Assembly: GCF_003001815.1 (NCBI RefSeq)
Contig: NZ_PVMZ01000006.1
Location: forward strand, 62,001 to 126,000
Reading direction: 5' to 3'
DNA length: 64,000 nt
DNA from: Actinoplanes italicus
GTDB taxonomy: Bacteria > Actinomycetota > Actinomycetes > Mycobacteriales > Micromonosporaceae
Below the pieces are notes generated by a model, which saw nothing but the letters and a program-made list of their open reading frames with translations, did not search any database and was not told the DNA's origin. Positions within the stretch are counted from its first letter, which is position 1. Every line of letters begins with the position of its first letter. Shown here one piece after another: positions 10,717-20,037 of this stretch. The translations under genes and the position numbers were made by a program.

Positions 10717-11545
10717 TTCGGACCGTTACTCCCCCGACTCCGACCGCCCTGGGCCGCCGGCTCGCGTCCCCAGCCGCCCCGGTCCTCCCGCTCGCTTCCT
10801 CGACCAGCCCGGACCGCTCGCCTTCGCCCACCGCGGCGGGGCGGCCGAGGGCGACGAGAACACCGCCGAGGCGTTCCGGCGGGCGATCGACATGGGATAC
10901 CGGTACGTCGAGACCGACGTGCACGCCACCAGGGACGGCGTTCCGGTCGTCATCCACGACGCGCGCCTCGACCGGGTGGCCGGGCAGTCGGCCCGGGTCG
11001 CCGACCTGAGCTGGGCCGACCTGTCGACGGTGCGGGTCGGCGGCGCGGCCGCGGTGCCCCGCCTCGACGAGGTCCTCGACGCCTGGCCCGAGGTCCGCTT
11101 CAACATCGACGTGAAATCCGACCCGGCCGCCGAGCCCACGGTCGCCGCGGTCCGCGCGGCCGACGCCGAGGACCGGGTGCTGCTCGGCTCGTTCAGCGAC
11201 GCCCGCCTGACCCGGATCCGCGCCCTGGCCGGGCCACGGGTAGCCACCTCGCTCGCCATGCGCGCCATCGCCCGGTTGCGCGTCGCCTCCACGGCCGGCG
11301 TCCGGATCCGGCTGCCGCAGTCGGCGGTGGCCGCCCAGATCCCGGTCCGGCACGGGCGATTCACCGTGCTCACGCCGCGATTCCTCGCCTATCTGCACCG
11401 GCTCGGATTAGCGGTCCACGTGTGGACGATCGACGATCCCGATGAAATGAATGACCTTCTCGACATGGGTGTCGACGGCATCATGACGGATCGCATTGAA
11501 GTACTCCGCGACGTCTATACGGCGCGCGGTTTCTGGTCGCTCTGA
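10673..11545 (+). CDS. Glycerophosphodiester phosphodiesterase family protein
   Basis: The 290-residue protein has the GDPD TIM-barrel signature: AHRGG, then ENTAEAFRRAID, YVETDVHATRDGVPVVIHD (metal Glu/Asp and catalytic His), FNIDVK, and a C-terminal VHVWTIDDP...GVDGIMTDR. It hydrolyses glycerophosphodiesters such as glycerophosphocholine to glycerol-3-phosphate and the alcohol. There is no signal peptide, so it is probably cytoplasmic. The first ~45 residues are a Pro/Arg-rich, low-complexity leader. The ATG at 10673 is the only ATG before the domain, and its ribosome-binding site is weak; a GTG at 10625 is an alternative. Being divergent from the choline operon suggests that it supplies choline, but that is inference. 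Confidence 0.82.
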   Translation: MKPPPPAPGRAEKDSSDRYSPDSDRPGPPARVPSRPGPPARFLDQPGPLAFAHRGGAAEGDENTAEAFRRAIDMGYRYVETDVHATRDGVPVVIHDARLDRVAGQSARVADLSWADLSTVRVGGAAAVPRLDEVLDAWPEVRFNIDVKSDPAAEPTVAAVRAADAEDRVLLGSFSDARLTRIRALAGPRVATSLAMRAIARLRVASTAGVRIRLPQSAVAAQIPVRHGRFTVLTPRFLAYLHRLGLAVHVWTIDDPDEMNDLLDMGVDGIMTDRIEVLRDVYTARGFWSL

Positions 11546-11807
11546 GCATCCGGTCGCTCACAGAGTCGTACGCTACTCTCCCCGCTCAGCAACGTGCGCC
11601 CAAGATCGCATGAACTCCGGACATCATCCGTTCGGAGGATGCTTGGGGTTCGAGGGCCGTTCCATATTTTTTCTTTAAGTGGGCTGCAGAGAATCTTCAA
11701 ACAAAGTTCCGGAATTGCTTTCTGTGAGGCGCGCCCCTAACGTCTGGGCGTCGGCGCCGGATGCGGCACCGACCGACTGCGAAATCTGGGGAAAAGAAGG
11801 TCTCGTC

Positions 11808-13238
11808 ATGCGAAGCTCGGGTCAACGACGCACCCGGCTACTAGCCGCCGGCGCCGTGCTCACCGCCCTAGGCGGGGTCATCGGGTTCACCCAGTTCGCC
11901 TCAGCCGCGGACACCGACAACAGCACGCGGGCCGGCGAGAGCGGGCGCGGCAAGGTTGTCGGCAACAACCTGACCATCCTCACCGACACCTGCGTGGACA
12001 GCCAGCTGCAGGCACACGACGGCTTCCAGCGCGGCGACCGATGCGTGTCCACCGAGTTCGGCGAGGTCGGGGTGGCGGCCAACAACCCCACCCTGCTGAT
12101 CACCCAGGCTCCGCGCGACGTCACCGTCGGCGCGCCGTTCCAGCTGCGGATCAGCACCCGCAACCTGATCAGGGACCGCTTCCTCGCGGCCGGTCAGGGC
12201 GGCTACTACGTGGAGAGCAGCGTTCTCCAGAACGGCCTGGTCCGCGGCCACTTCCACACCGCCTGCCGCATGCTGACCAGCACGAACGAGGCGCCCGAAT
12301 CCGCGCCGGTGCCGGCGTTCTTCGTAGCCACCGAGGACAGCCGCGGCGGCGCCGACCCGGACACCGTGACCATCCAGGTGCCCGGCCTGCCCCAGGAGGG
12401 CACCGCCCAGTGCTCGTCCTGGGCGGGCGACGGTTCGCACCGGATCCCGATGATGGAGCGCGCCAACCAGACGCCGGCCCTCGACTCCGTCCGCATCACC
12501 GTCCGGGCCGCCGGTAACAACGGTGGCGGCCAGAACGGTGGCGGTCAGAACGGTGGCGGTCAGAACGGCGGCGGCCAGAACGGTGGCGGCAACAACGGCG
12601 GTGGCCAGAACGGTGGCGGCAACAACGGCGGTGGCCAGAACGGTGGCGGCAACAACGGCGGTGGCCAGAACGGTGGCGGCAACGACACCAACAGCGGTGA
12701 GGTCACACCGACGCCCACGGCGACCGCTACCGGCAAGCCCGCCTCGACGAAGCCGGCGACCGCGAAGCCGAACAACACCACGGTGACCGCGACCCCGCGT
12801 GCCACCGTGACCACGACGGACCGCGAGGACGAGGAGGAGGCGACCACCTCCGGCAAGACCTCGACCCCGAAGGCGACCGCGACTGCCCGGCCGACCAAGA
12901 CGTCCGATTCTTCAGAGTCTGAGGAATCGGCCACCGAGTCCGAAACCACCGCACCGGCCACGAAGACGACCAAGAAGTCGACCACCAACACCGAGTTCGA
13001 CCAGCCCGACCCCGAGGCCACCGACACGGACGGTCCGGCTCTGGCCAACGACCCCGGCGACGGTGCCCCCGACCCGGAGAGCACCGGCGACACGCTGGCC
13101 GAACCGCCGGCCCAGGCGGGCCCGACCAGCCTGATCAGCAGCAACCTCGCCTGGATCGGCGGCGGCGCGGTGACGGTCCTGATCGGCCTCCTGATCGCGG
13201 CCTTCCTCCGGACGCGGCCCCGGAACAACTGGCGCTGA
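11808..13238 (+). CDS. Secreted, membrane-anchored protein with GGGQN-repeat linker and Thr-rich stalk, function unknown
   Basis: The 476-residue protein is not a family I can name. It has an Arg-rich signal peptide cleaved near residue 33 (QFASA-AD), then a folded domain of about 200 residues with a few cysteines (Cys in DTCVDSQ, DRCVSTE, HTACRML and AQCSSW) that could form two disulfides. Next is a Gly/Asn/Gln repeat region at about residues 236-294 made of GGGQN and GGGNN units. A Thr/Pro/Ser/Glu-rich stalk follows, then a transmembrane helix near 447-467 and a short Arg-rich cytoplasmic tail. This layout suits a domain displayed beyond the cell wall on a long flexible stalk. AGAAGG lies just upstream of the ATG. 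The gene stands alone and ends at a strong terminator. Confidence 0.75.
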   Translation: MRSSGQRRTRLLAAGAVLTALGGVIGFTQFASAADTDNSTRAGESGRGKVVGNNLTILTDTCVDSQLQAHDGFQRGDRCVSTEFGEVGVAANNPTLLITQAPRDVTVGAPFQLRISTRNLIRDRFLAAGQGGYYVESSVLQNGLVRGHFHTACRMLTSTNEAPESAPVPAFFVATEDSRGGADPDTVTIQVPGLPQEGTAQCSSWAGDGSHRIPMMERANQTPALDSVRITVRAAGNNGGGQNGGGQNGGGQNGGGQNGGGNNGGGQNGGGNNGGGQNGGGNNGGGQNGGGNDTNSGEVTPTPTATATGKPASTKPATAKPNNTTVTATPRATVTTTDREDEEEATTSGKTSTPKATATARPTKTSDSSESEESATESETTAPATKTTKKSTTNTEFDQPDPEATDTDGPALANDPGDGAPDPESTGDTLAEPPAQAGPTSLISSNLAWIGGGAVTVLIGLLIAAFLRTRPRNNWR

Positions 13239-13254
13239 CGCGCTCCGCTCCACT

Positions 13255-13290
13255 GAAAGCGGGCAGGACCTGACGGTCCTGCCCGCTTTC
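13255..13290 (+). terminator. Strong hairpin terminator after the GGGQN protein gene
   Basis: A perfect 16-bp inverted repeat (GAAAGCGGGCAGGACC and its complement) is separated by the tetraloop TGAC and begins 17 bases after the stop. No long U-run follows, which is common for actinobacterial terminators. Confidence 0.85.
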
Positions 13291-13323
13291 ACGTTCCGTT
13301 CCCACTGCCCCACCTTGCCGTTG

Positions 13324-13478
13324 CGCCTCACCGACCGGCCTCGCCACACGTCGCCTCGCCGCCCGACCTCGCCACACGTCGCCTCACCGCCCGACCTCGC
13401 CACACGTCGCCTCACCGCCCGACCTCGCCACACGTCGCCTCACCGCCCGACCTCGCCACACGTCGCCTCACCGCCCTG
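13324..13478. repeat. 28-bp tandem repeat, five copies
   Basis: Copies of a 28-base unit (core CCTCGCCACACGTCGCCTC) start at 13339, 13367, 13395, 13423 and 13451. A partial copy lies upstream, and the copies are almost identical. The period is not a multiple of three, so the array is not built as a coding repeat. Confidence 0.9.
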
Positions 13479-14000
13479 CCACGCCACGCCTTACGCCACG
13501 CTCCAACTGCATCGCCCTGCTTCGCCGCCCTGCTTCGCCGCCTCCGCATTTGATTCGCGTCGCCTCAGCCCGTACAGCCGTGGTGGGGTCACCCAAGCGT
13601 CGGCCGCGGTCGCGCTTCAGCCGTCGCTCGTCCGCGGTCAGCGACGACTCAACTCCTGCGATCGACGAGGCGCTGATCGAGAAATGAGATGGGTCCGACG
13701 TCTCCATAGCCGCACCATTCCTGACCTGGGTGATCATCTCGGACCGTTTTCCAGAGGCCGCATATGCACTACGGCTGCTTCCCAGGCCGGGAACTGTGAA
13801 CTAGAGAGCTTTCGCGGTTGAGGTTCCCGGCCCGTCAGCCGCATCCGTCTGAGCCGTGATGGCGCTCGGCCGGCTGATGGCCTGGCGTCACCGTCGTGGG
13901 CTCCGGAATCGCGGGGTCGGTTACCGCCACGACCCGGTGCTGGACGATCAACTACGGCCGTTTTCGGAGCCCGGCTCCGGGATATCGCTGCCTCCGGCCC

Positions 14001-14457
14001 GGTAAAGGATTCGCCGGGCACGGCTGGGCGATCAGGCGGCCTGGGGAAGGGTTCGCCGGCCACGGCTGGGCGATCAACAACCCGGGGAAGGGTTCGCCGG
14101 GCACGGCCGGGCGATCAGGCGGCCTGGGGAAGGGTTCACCGGCCACGGCTGGGCGATCAACAACCCGGGGAAGGGTTCGCCGGGCACGGCCGGGCGATCA
14201 GGCGGCCTGGGGAAGGGTTCACCGGCCACGGCTGGGCGATCAACAACCCGGGGAAGGGTTCGCCGGGCACGGCCGGGCGATCAGGCGGCCTGGGGAAGGG
14301 TTCACCGGCCACGGCTGGGCGATCAACAACCCGGGGAAGGGTTCACCGGCCACGGCCGGGCGATCAGGCGGCCTGGGGAAGGGTTCACCGGGCACGGCTG
14401 GGCGATCAACAGCCCGGGGAAGGGTTCACCGCCCACGGCTGGGCGATCAGGTGGTCC
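14001..14457. repeat. Alternating 41/42-bp tandem repeat, eleven units
   Basis: Units share the core GGGGAAGGGTTC-R-CCGG-S-CACGGC-Y-GGGCGATCA and begin at 14043, 14084, 14126, 14167, 14209, 14250, 14292, 14333, 14375 and 14416, plus a diverged first copy near 14001. Two unit endings alternate strictly (ACAACCCG, 41 bp, and GGCGGCCT, 42 bp), so the true period is 83 bp. The 41/42 alternation shifts reading frame each time, which argues against translation. Confidence 0.9.
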
Positions 14458-14924
14458 GGGACATGGCTATCCCCACCAGCCTCAGACCCTGACCGTAAAA
14501 GGTGTCTAGTACGGCTGCCACCGTTCGTGATCACGGTTGGGGCCGGAGGCTGAGATGGCCCGGTAGTGCGATCGTCGGTGTGCTGCCGCCGCTACTGTCG
14601 GGCTTTCCGGATGCGGTCGGGCGCACGCTGATGCTTTCCGTGTGCGCATGACGTCGTGGACGGCGACGGCAGGAGCACACGCTGTGGACCCGTGGACGCG
14701 CACTGCCGTCCTGGCCACAACCGAAGCGCACGATGCCACTGAGTGTGCGCCCGCAGTTGCCTGTGCGCCGGTCGCTGCACAATCCCGGTGCCCCTATCGC
14801 AGGCACCATCCGTCACGGGAATCGCCGGCACCACCCGCCATGGACTCGCCAGGCACCACCCGCTACGGAACGGCCGGACGGGCGCACCGCCGTGCACATC
14901 AACCGGCCAGTTCCGCCCCTGCCT

Positions 14925-14976
<52 letters not shown>

Positions 14977-15599
14977 GACGATCATGCGGTATCCGAACCA
15001 CGAACCTAGGAACTCAGCTCAGATCACGAACGGCGGCTGCCGTGCCAGGCACGGCTGGGATCAGATCCAGTCTCGCGACTTCCCGGCCTCCGGACGACGG
15101 CCGGACGGCGTGAAGCGACGAACGCCGTAAAGCTACGAACGGCGTGAAGCGGCGTGGGGCGTGAAGCAGCGTGGGGCGTGAAGCGGCGGGCCGAGGGGCC
15201 ACGAGCCACGTATCCACGCGGCCGGGATGGGGAGCCGTCATCGGCGACGACGGGTGACAGTGTCTGGGCGACGACGTGCGGGCCGTGTGGGAGCTCGTCG
15301 CTTTCTTCGGGAGCGGACGGGCGGAGATCCGCGCTCGGTGGGGCGCGCAGGCGTACCGGACAAGGCTTCAAAGCGGGAGGGCACAGGTTGCGGAAGTCGG
15401 CCGCATCGGGTGACGGCTACCGAGCGGAGCGAGGCTTGGAGGGCTTCGCACCCGGTGGAGAGGGACGCTGAGCGGCGGGGATCGCTTTTCCGGCCCCGGA
15501 GGGCCGAATACGCTGCGTATCCACTGAACGCGTGCCACAGTTGGCCGTAGGTTGAGAAATTTGCAGGAACGCAGAGGCGGGGCGGTAGATCGCCGGAAA

Positions 15600-15618
15600 T
15601 AAGGGTAGCCTTACCTGC
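15600..15618. promoter_or_regulatory. Iron box (IdeR/DmdR/DtxR-type operator)
   Basis: The 19-base site starting TAAGGGTAGCCTTACCT matches the known palindromic iron-box consensus (TTAGGTTAGGCTAACCTAA) at 13 of 19 positions, including the central TAG-CT and the flanking AGG/ACC blocks. It ends 33 bases before the siderophore-interacting protein gene, as expected for repression by an Fe(II)-loaded DtxR-family regulator. Confidence 0.75.
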
Positions 15619-15651
15619 CGAGATCGTCCCACCGGCAGTGAGGTGCAGCCC

Positions 15652-16485
15652 ATGGCGAACAGACCCGCGCGACCGGCCCACGAGGGTGTGGTCATCCGGG
15701 TGGAGCAGCTGACCCCGCACATGGTGCGCGTCGTGGTCGGCGGTGAGGCTCTGACCCGTATCGAGGCCGGGCAGTTCACCGACCATTACATCAAGGTGCT
15801 GTTCCCTCCGCCCGGTGTCGTCTATCCGGAGCCGTTCGACCAGGCCGCCATCCGGGAGAGCCTGCCGCGCGAGCAGTGGCCTTGCACCCGCACCTACACG
15901 GTTCGCAAGTGGCTGCCCGAGGCCGGCGAGATGTGGGTCGACTTCGTGGTTCATGGCGACGAGGGCATTGCCGGTCCGTGGGCGGCGCGGGCCCGGCCCG
16001 GTGATCCGTTCCGGTTCATGGGGCCCGGTGGTGGCTACGCGCCCAGCGCCGACGCCGGATGGCATCTGATCGCCGGTGACGAGAGTGCCATCCCGGCCAT
16101 CGCCGCCTCGCTCGAGGCGATGCCCGAGGGCGCTACCGTGCGGGCGTTCATCGAGGTCTCGGGCCCCGACGAGGAGCAGAAGATCGAGACCGACGCCGAG
16201 ATCACCTGGCTGCACCGGGGGGACCGGCCGGTCGGCGAGCTGCTGGTGTCGGCGGTCCGCACGCTGGAGTTCCCGGACGGTGAGGTTCAGGCGTTCGTCC
16301 ACGGTGAGGCCAACTTCGTGAAGGCGCTGCGTGGGTTCCTGCGCGTCGAGCTGGGCCTTCCGATGAGCCAGTTGTCGATCTCCGGCTACTGGCGCCGCGG
16401 CATGAACGAGGACGGCTGGCAGTCCAGCAAGCGCGAATGGAACGAGCAGACCGAGCGCGAGCAGGAGTCCACCGCCGCCGTGTGA
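15652..16485 (+). CDS. Siderophore-interacting protein (ferric-siderophore reductase, ViuB-like)
   Basis: The 277-residue protein has the SIP family layout. An N-terminal FAD-binding barrel carries the RTYTVR motif (residues about 80-86) and the FVVHGDEGIAGPWA segment. A C-terminal NAD(P)H-binding domain has AGDESAIPAIA and ends with SISGYWRRGMNEDGW. Such proteins release iron from imported ferric siderophores by reduction in the cytoplasm. GAGG lies ten bases before the chosen ATG; a GTG three codons upstream is less likely. The iron box just upstream implies induction under iron starvation. Confidence 0.92.
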   Translation: MANRPARPAHEGVVIRVEQLTPHMVRVVVGGEALTRIEAGQFTDHYIKVLFPPPGVVYPEPFDQAAIRESLPREQWPCTRTYTVRKWLPEAGEMWVDFVVHGDEGIAGPWAARARPGDPFRFMGPGGGYAPSADAGWHLIAGDESAIPAIAASLEAMPEGATVRAFIEVSGPDEEQKIETDAEITWLHRGDRPVGELLVSAVRTLEFPDGEVQAFVHGEANFVKALRGFLRVELGLPMSQLSISGYWRRGMNEDGWQSSKREWNEQTEREQESTAAV

Positions 16486-16532
16486 ACGACGGTGTAAGGA
16501 GTGTTACGCCGATCACCCAATACCATGGGTCT

Positions 16533-17714
16533 GTGGTGATCGACGAGAAGACGCGTACCGGCGGGCTGCTGGCGCTGGTAGCCCTGCTGCTGGCCGCGGT
16601 CAACCTGCGGCTCGCGGTCACCAGCATCGGCCCGGTTCTCACCGAGATCCGGGACGGTCTCGGCATGAGCGCCACCGTCGCCGGCCTGCTCACCTCGGTG
16701 CCGGTGCTCTGCTTCGCCTCGATCGGCCTGGCCGCGCCCCGGCTCGCCCAGCGCCTCGGGGCCGCCCGGGTCATCCTGATCGGCCTGGCGCTGCTCACCC
16801 TCGGACTCGTGATCCGGCCCTACACGGGCGGGTCGGTCCTGTTCCTGCTGTTCAGTGCGGTCGCCCTGGCCGGTATCGCGGTGGTCAACGTGCTGCTGCC
16901 GTCGATCGTCAAGGAACGCTTCCCGGACCGGGTCGGCACGGTGACCGGCCTGTACTCGGTGGCACTCAACATCGGCGCCACCACGGCCGCCGCCGCGACC
17001 GTGCCCATCACCGACGCCTTCGGCGGCGACTGGCGACTCGGCCTGGCGTGCTGGTCACTCGCCGCGGTGGTCGCCCTTCCACCGTGGTTGCTGCTGGCGC
17101 GATCGCGCGGCGTCGCCGGTGGCCCGGCTTCGTCAGACCATGCCGCGGTACGGGTGAGCAGGCACCCGGTGGCCTGGGCCCTGGCCGTGTACTTCGGCAT
17201 GCAGTCGACCTCCGCCTACGTGATCATCGGCTGGCTCCCGGAGATCTACCGCGACGCCGGGCTCTCCCCGTCCCTGGCCGGCGTGCTCTTCGCGGTCACG
17301 TCCCTGCTCGGCGTGCCGCTGTCGTTCCTGCTCTCCGCGTACGCGGGCAGACTCCGCTCGCAGAGCGGCATCGCGCTGGTGCTCGGACTGTTCGGGATAG
17401 CCGGGTGGGCCGGACTGTGGGCCTCCCCCGCAGCCGCGCCCTGGCTGTGGGCCGTCCTCCTGGGCGTCGTCAACGCCGCGTTCCCGCTGGCCCTGACCAT
17501 GATCGCTCTCCGCGGACGTACGCCCGCCACGGTCGTCCGGCTGTCCGCGTTCGCCCAGAGCGTCGGCTACCTGTTCGCGATCCCGGGGCCGATCCTGGTC
17601 GGCGCGCTGCACGACGCCTCCGGCGGGTGGCGGGTGCCGCTGGCGTTGATGGCGGTTCTGATGGTCCCGCAGATCGCGGCGGGGATGGCCGCGGGGCGGA
17701 ACCGCCAGATCTGA
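16533..17714 (+). CDS. MFS transporter (CynX/NimT-type family)
   Basis: About 393 residues contain twelve predicted hydrophobic segments and the LRLAVTSIGPVLTEI opening typical of CynX/NimT-like major facilitator carriers. The substrate is unknown; members carry cyanate or nitroimidazole-type compounds, or simply act as drug exporters. GTG codons at 16533 and 16536 are the likely starts. No Shine-Dalgarno lies at the usual distance (an AAGGAG sits 30 bases upstream), so the start is uncertain. The gene follows the siderophore-interacting protein by 48 bases and may be read from its iron-controlled promoter, which would suggest siderophore export, but nothing in the protein shows this. Confidence 0.8.
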   Translation: MVIDEKTRTGGLLALVALLLAAVNLRLAVTSIGPVLTEIRDGLGMSATVAGLLTSVPVLCFASIGLAAPRLAQRLGAARVILIGLALLTLGLVIRPYTGGSVLFLLFSAVALAGIAVVNVLLPSIVKERFPDRVGTVTGLYSVALNIGATTAAAATVPITDAFGGDWRLGLACWSLAAVVALPPWLLLARSRGVAGGPASSDHAAVRVSRHPVAWALAVYFGMQSTSAYVIIGWLPEIYRDAGLSPSLAGVLFAVTSLLGVPLSFLLSAYAGRLRSQSGIALVLGLFGIAGWAGLWASPAAAPWLWAVLLGVVNAAFPLALTMIALRGRTPATVVRLSAFAQSVGYLFAIPGPILVGALHDASGGWRVPLALMAVLMVPQIAAGMAAGRNRQI

Positions 17715-17832
17715 CCGCGGAGTCGCCGGCTCGCCATGGACATCGACGTTCTTCGCCGGACCTCCTGACGGCACCGAGGCTCCGCCCATTGTGGGGCCGG
17801 ACGGGGAGCGGTGACATTGCTACGGTGGGACC

Positions 17833-19344
17833 GTGGTCGATGCGCTCAGTGATGTGACCGAGACACAGCGTATGGATTCAGCCCGCCAACCTATCGCCTG
17901 GTGGCCGGTCGGCCTGATCGCCGCCGGCACCACGCTTCTGCTTCTGATCACCGCGAACGGATACGGCTACCACCGCGACGAGTTGTACTTCCGGCTTCTC
18001 GGCCAGCATCCGCAATGGGGATACGCCGACCAGCCGCCGTTCACGCCGATGCTGGTCCGGCTCGGCATCGAGACGTTCGGCGACAATCTCTGGGCGATCC
18101 GGGTGCCGGTCGCCGTGCTGCTCGGGATCACCGCGATCGTGGCGGCGGCCATCGCCCGGGAGGCCGGGGGCGGCTCGATCGCCCAGTCACTGGCCGCGAC
18201 CGGGGTGCTCGGCGCGTTCCCGCTGTCAGCGGCACACGTCACCGCGACCGCCGCGACCGACCTGCTGGTCTGGCTGGGTGTGCTGTTCTTCGCGACGCGG
18301 GCGCTGCTCTGGCGGCGGCCGCGGGCCTGGGCCGGCGCCGGGATCGTGGCCGGGCTCGGACTCTGGAACAAACATCTGGTGGTGATCCTGTTGCTGTGCC
18401 TCCTCGTGGCACTGCTGCTGGCCGGGCCGCGCGGGGAACTGCGTACTCGGCACCTGTGGATCGGCGCGGGACTGGCATTCGCGATCGGCTCACCGAACCT
18501 GATCTACCAGGTGGTGAACGGGTTCCCGCAGGCCGAGATGGCGGCGGCGATCGCCGAGGACAAGGGCGGCGAGTCCCGGGTCATGCTGCTGCCACTGCAG
18601 TTCGCCATGCTCGCGCTGCCTCCGGTGTGGATCGCCGGGATGGTCACACTGGTACGCGATCCCCGGCTCCGACGACTCCGGGCGCTCGCTGTGGCGTACC
18701 CGCTGATGTTGGTCCTGGTGTTCGTGACCGCCGGGCAGCCGTACTACACGATGGGTCTGCTCGTCGGCCTGTACGCGATCGGCGCCGTGCCGGTGGAACG
18801 GTGGGTCACCGGGCGGGGCGGACGCCTGGCGCTGCTCGCCGGTGCCGTGGCGGTCACCTCGGTGGCCGCGGTGGTCTCCGCGCTGCCGGTGATCCCGGAG
18901 AAGGACCTGGCCGGATCGCTGCCGGCCGCGGTGAACCAGACGATTCCGGAGCAGGTCGGCTGGCGCGGGTACGTGTGGCAGATCGGTGGGGTCTACGCCG
19001 ACCTGCCGCGCACCGACCAGCAGCGGGCGGTGCTGTTCACCGGCAACTACGGTGAGGCCGGGGCACTCGACCGGTACGGACCGTCGCTGCGGCTGCCGCC
19101 GGTCTACAGCGGACACAACGAACTTCATCGGTACGGACCGCCGCCGGACTCCGCGACCATCGCCGTGGCCGTGCTGGACGCGTCGCCGGAACGGGCGAGC
19201 CGGATGCTCGGCTCGTGCGCGCCGAAGGCGGTGCTCCGCAACGCGGCCGGGGTCGACAACGAGGAGAACGGCGTCCGTGTCTACGTCTGCCGGCTGTCCG
19301 AGCCGTGGTCGGTGATCTGGCCGCGTCTCCAGCACTACTCCTGA
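17833..19344 (+). CDS. GT39/ArnT-like integral membrane glycosyltransferase
   Basis: The 503-residue membrane protein belongs to the PMT/ArnT superfamily. Its first periplasmic loop carries the acidic motif GYHRDELYFRLLGQHPQWGYADQPPFTP, where the Asp-Glu pair is the likely catalytic/lipid-phosphate site. About ten hydrophobic helices follow, then a C-terminal extracytoplasmic domain of some 130 residues. It would transfer a sugar from a polyprenyl-phosphate donor to an outside acceptor; the acceptor is unknown. The start is GTG at 17833; an ATG at 17872 is an alternative. It stands alone and is convergent with the next gene, six bases away. Confidence 0.82.
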   Translation: MVDALSDVTETQRMDSARQPIAWWPVGLIAAGTTLLLLITANGYGYHRDELYFRLLGQHPQWGYADQPPFTPMLVRLGIETFGDNLWAIRVPVAVLLGITAIVAAAIAREAGGGSIAQSLAATGVLGAFPLSAAHVTATAATDLLVWLGVLFFATRALLWRRPRAWAGAGIVAGLGLWNKHLVVILLLCLLVALLLAGPRGELRTRHLWIGAGLAFAIGSPNLIYQVVNGFPQAEMAAAIAEDKGGESRVMLLPLQFAMLALPPVWIAGMVTLVRDPRLRRLRALAVAYPLMLVLVFVTAGQPYYTMGLLVGLYAIGAVPVERWVTGRGGRLALLAGAVAVTSVAAVVSALPVIPEKDLAGSLPAAVNQTIPEQVGWRGYVWQIGGVYADLPRTDQQRAVLFTGNYGEAGALDRYGPSLRLPPVYSGHNELHRYGPPPDSATIAVAVLDASPERASRMLGSCAPKAVLRNAAGVDNEENGVRVYVCRLSEPWSVIWPRLQHYS

Positions 19345-19350
19345 CCCGCG

Positions 19351-19989
19351 CTACTCCCGGATCGACACCGCGGCCAGCACGAGCCCGTTCGTGACCAGGT
19401 AGCGGCCGTGCAGAGCGGCCCACGGCGCGTCCACCCGCAGACGCGCCGTGAACGTCCGCGCGTGCGGGTCGACGGTCAGCGCCGCCTCCTCGAAGCCGAG
19501 CCAGCGGCCGGTCAGCGGATACCACGCCTTGTAGACGGCCTCCTTGGCGGAGAACAGCAGCCGGTCCCAGTGCACCGACGGATCCCGGGCGGCGAGTTCG
19601 GCGAGGTGCTCGACGTCGCCGGGCGCGGTCACCGCCGGGATCACCCGGGGTGGCAGCGGGGCGTGCGTCTCGGCGTCGATGCCGATGCTCGCGACGTCCG
19701 AGGTGCGCACCACGGCGGCCGCCCGGTAGCCGGTGCAGTGCGTGATGCTGCCGGCCACCCCGTCCGGCCAGATCGGCTCGCGGCGCGGGCCGGGCCGGAT
19801 CGCCACGGGCGCGAACCCCAGCCCGGACAGGGCCTCGCGGGCGCAGCGGCGGGCGGTGACGAACTCCCTGCGGCGGGTCGCCACGGCGGTGGCGATCAGG
19901 TCCTCCTCGCCGGGGAAGGACGGCTCGTCCGGGTCGTCGCCGAACGCCTCGGCGGTTATCACTGAAGGCGGCAGCAACGATCCCAGCAC
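19351..19989 (-). CDS. 4'-phosphopantetheinyl transferase, Sfp/EntD type
   Basis: The 212-residue protein shows the three motifs of EntD-like transferases: SITHCTGYRAA (residues about 81-91), SIGIDAE with the Mg-binding Asp, and FSAKEAVYKAWYPLTGRWLGFEEA with the KExxxK core. It loads phosphopantetheine onto carrier proteins of non-ribosomal peptide or polyketide synthases, including siderophore synthetases. None of these lies in the window. The GTG start is accepted because the family begins close to it. Its place near the siderophore-interacting gene may be coincidental. Confidence 0.9.
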   Translation of the reverse strand: MLGSLLPPSVITAEAFGDDPDEPSFPGEEDLIATAVATRRREFVTARRCAREALSGLGFAPVAIRPGPRREPIWPDGVAGSITHCTGYRAAAVVRTSDVASIGIDAETHAPLPPRVIPAVTAPGDVEHLAELAARDPSVHWDRLLFSAKEAVYKAWYPLTGRWLGFEEAALTVDPHARTFTARLRVDAPWAALHGRYLVTNGLVLAAVSIRE

Positions 19990-20037
19990 CGCTGAAGTCT
20001 CGCACCCGCGTTCCTCCAGCTGTCGCGCACCGCTGCC

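Noticed and set aside
14001..14457. Possible CRISPR array because of regularly spaced direct repeats
   Set aside because: The sequences between repeat cores are themselves repeated (two types alternating), so there are no unique spacers. No cas genes are in the window.
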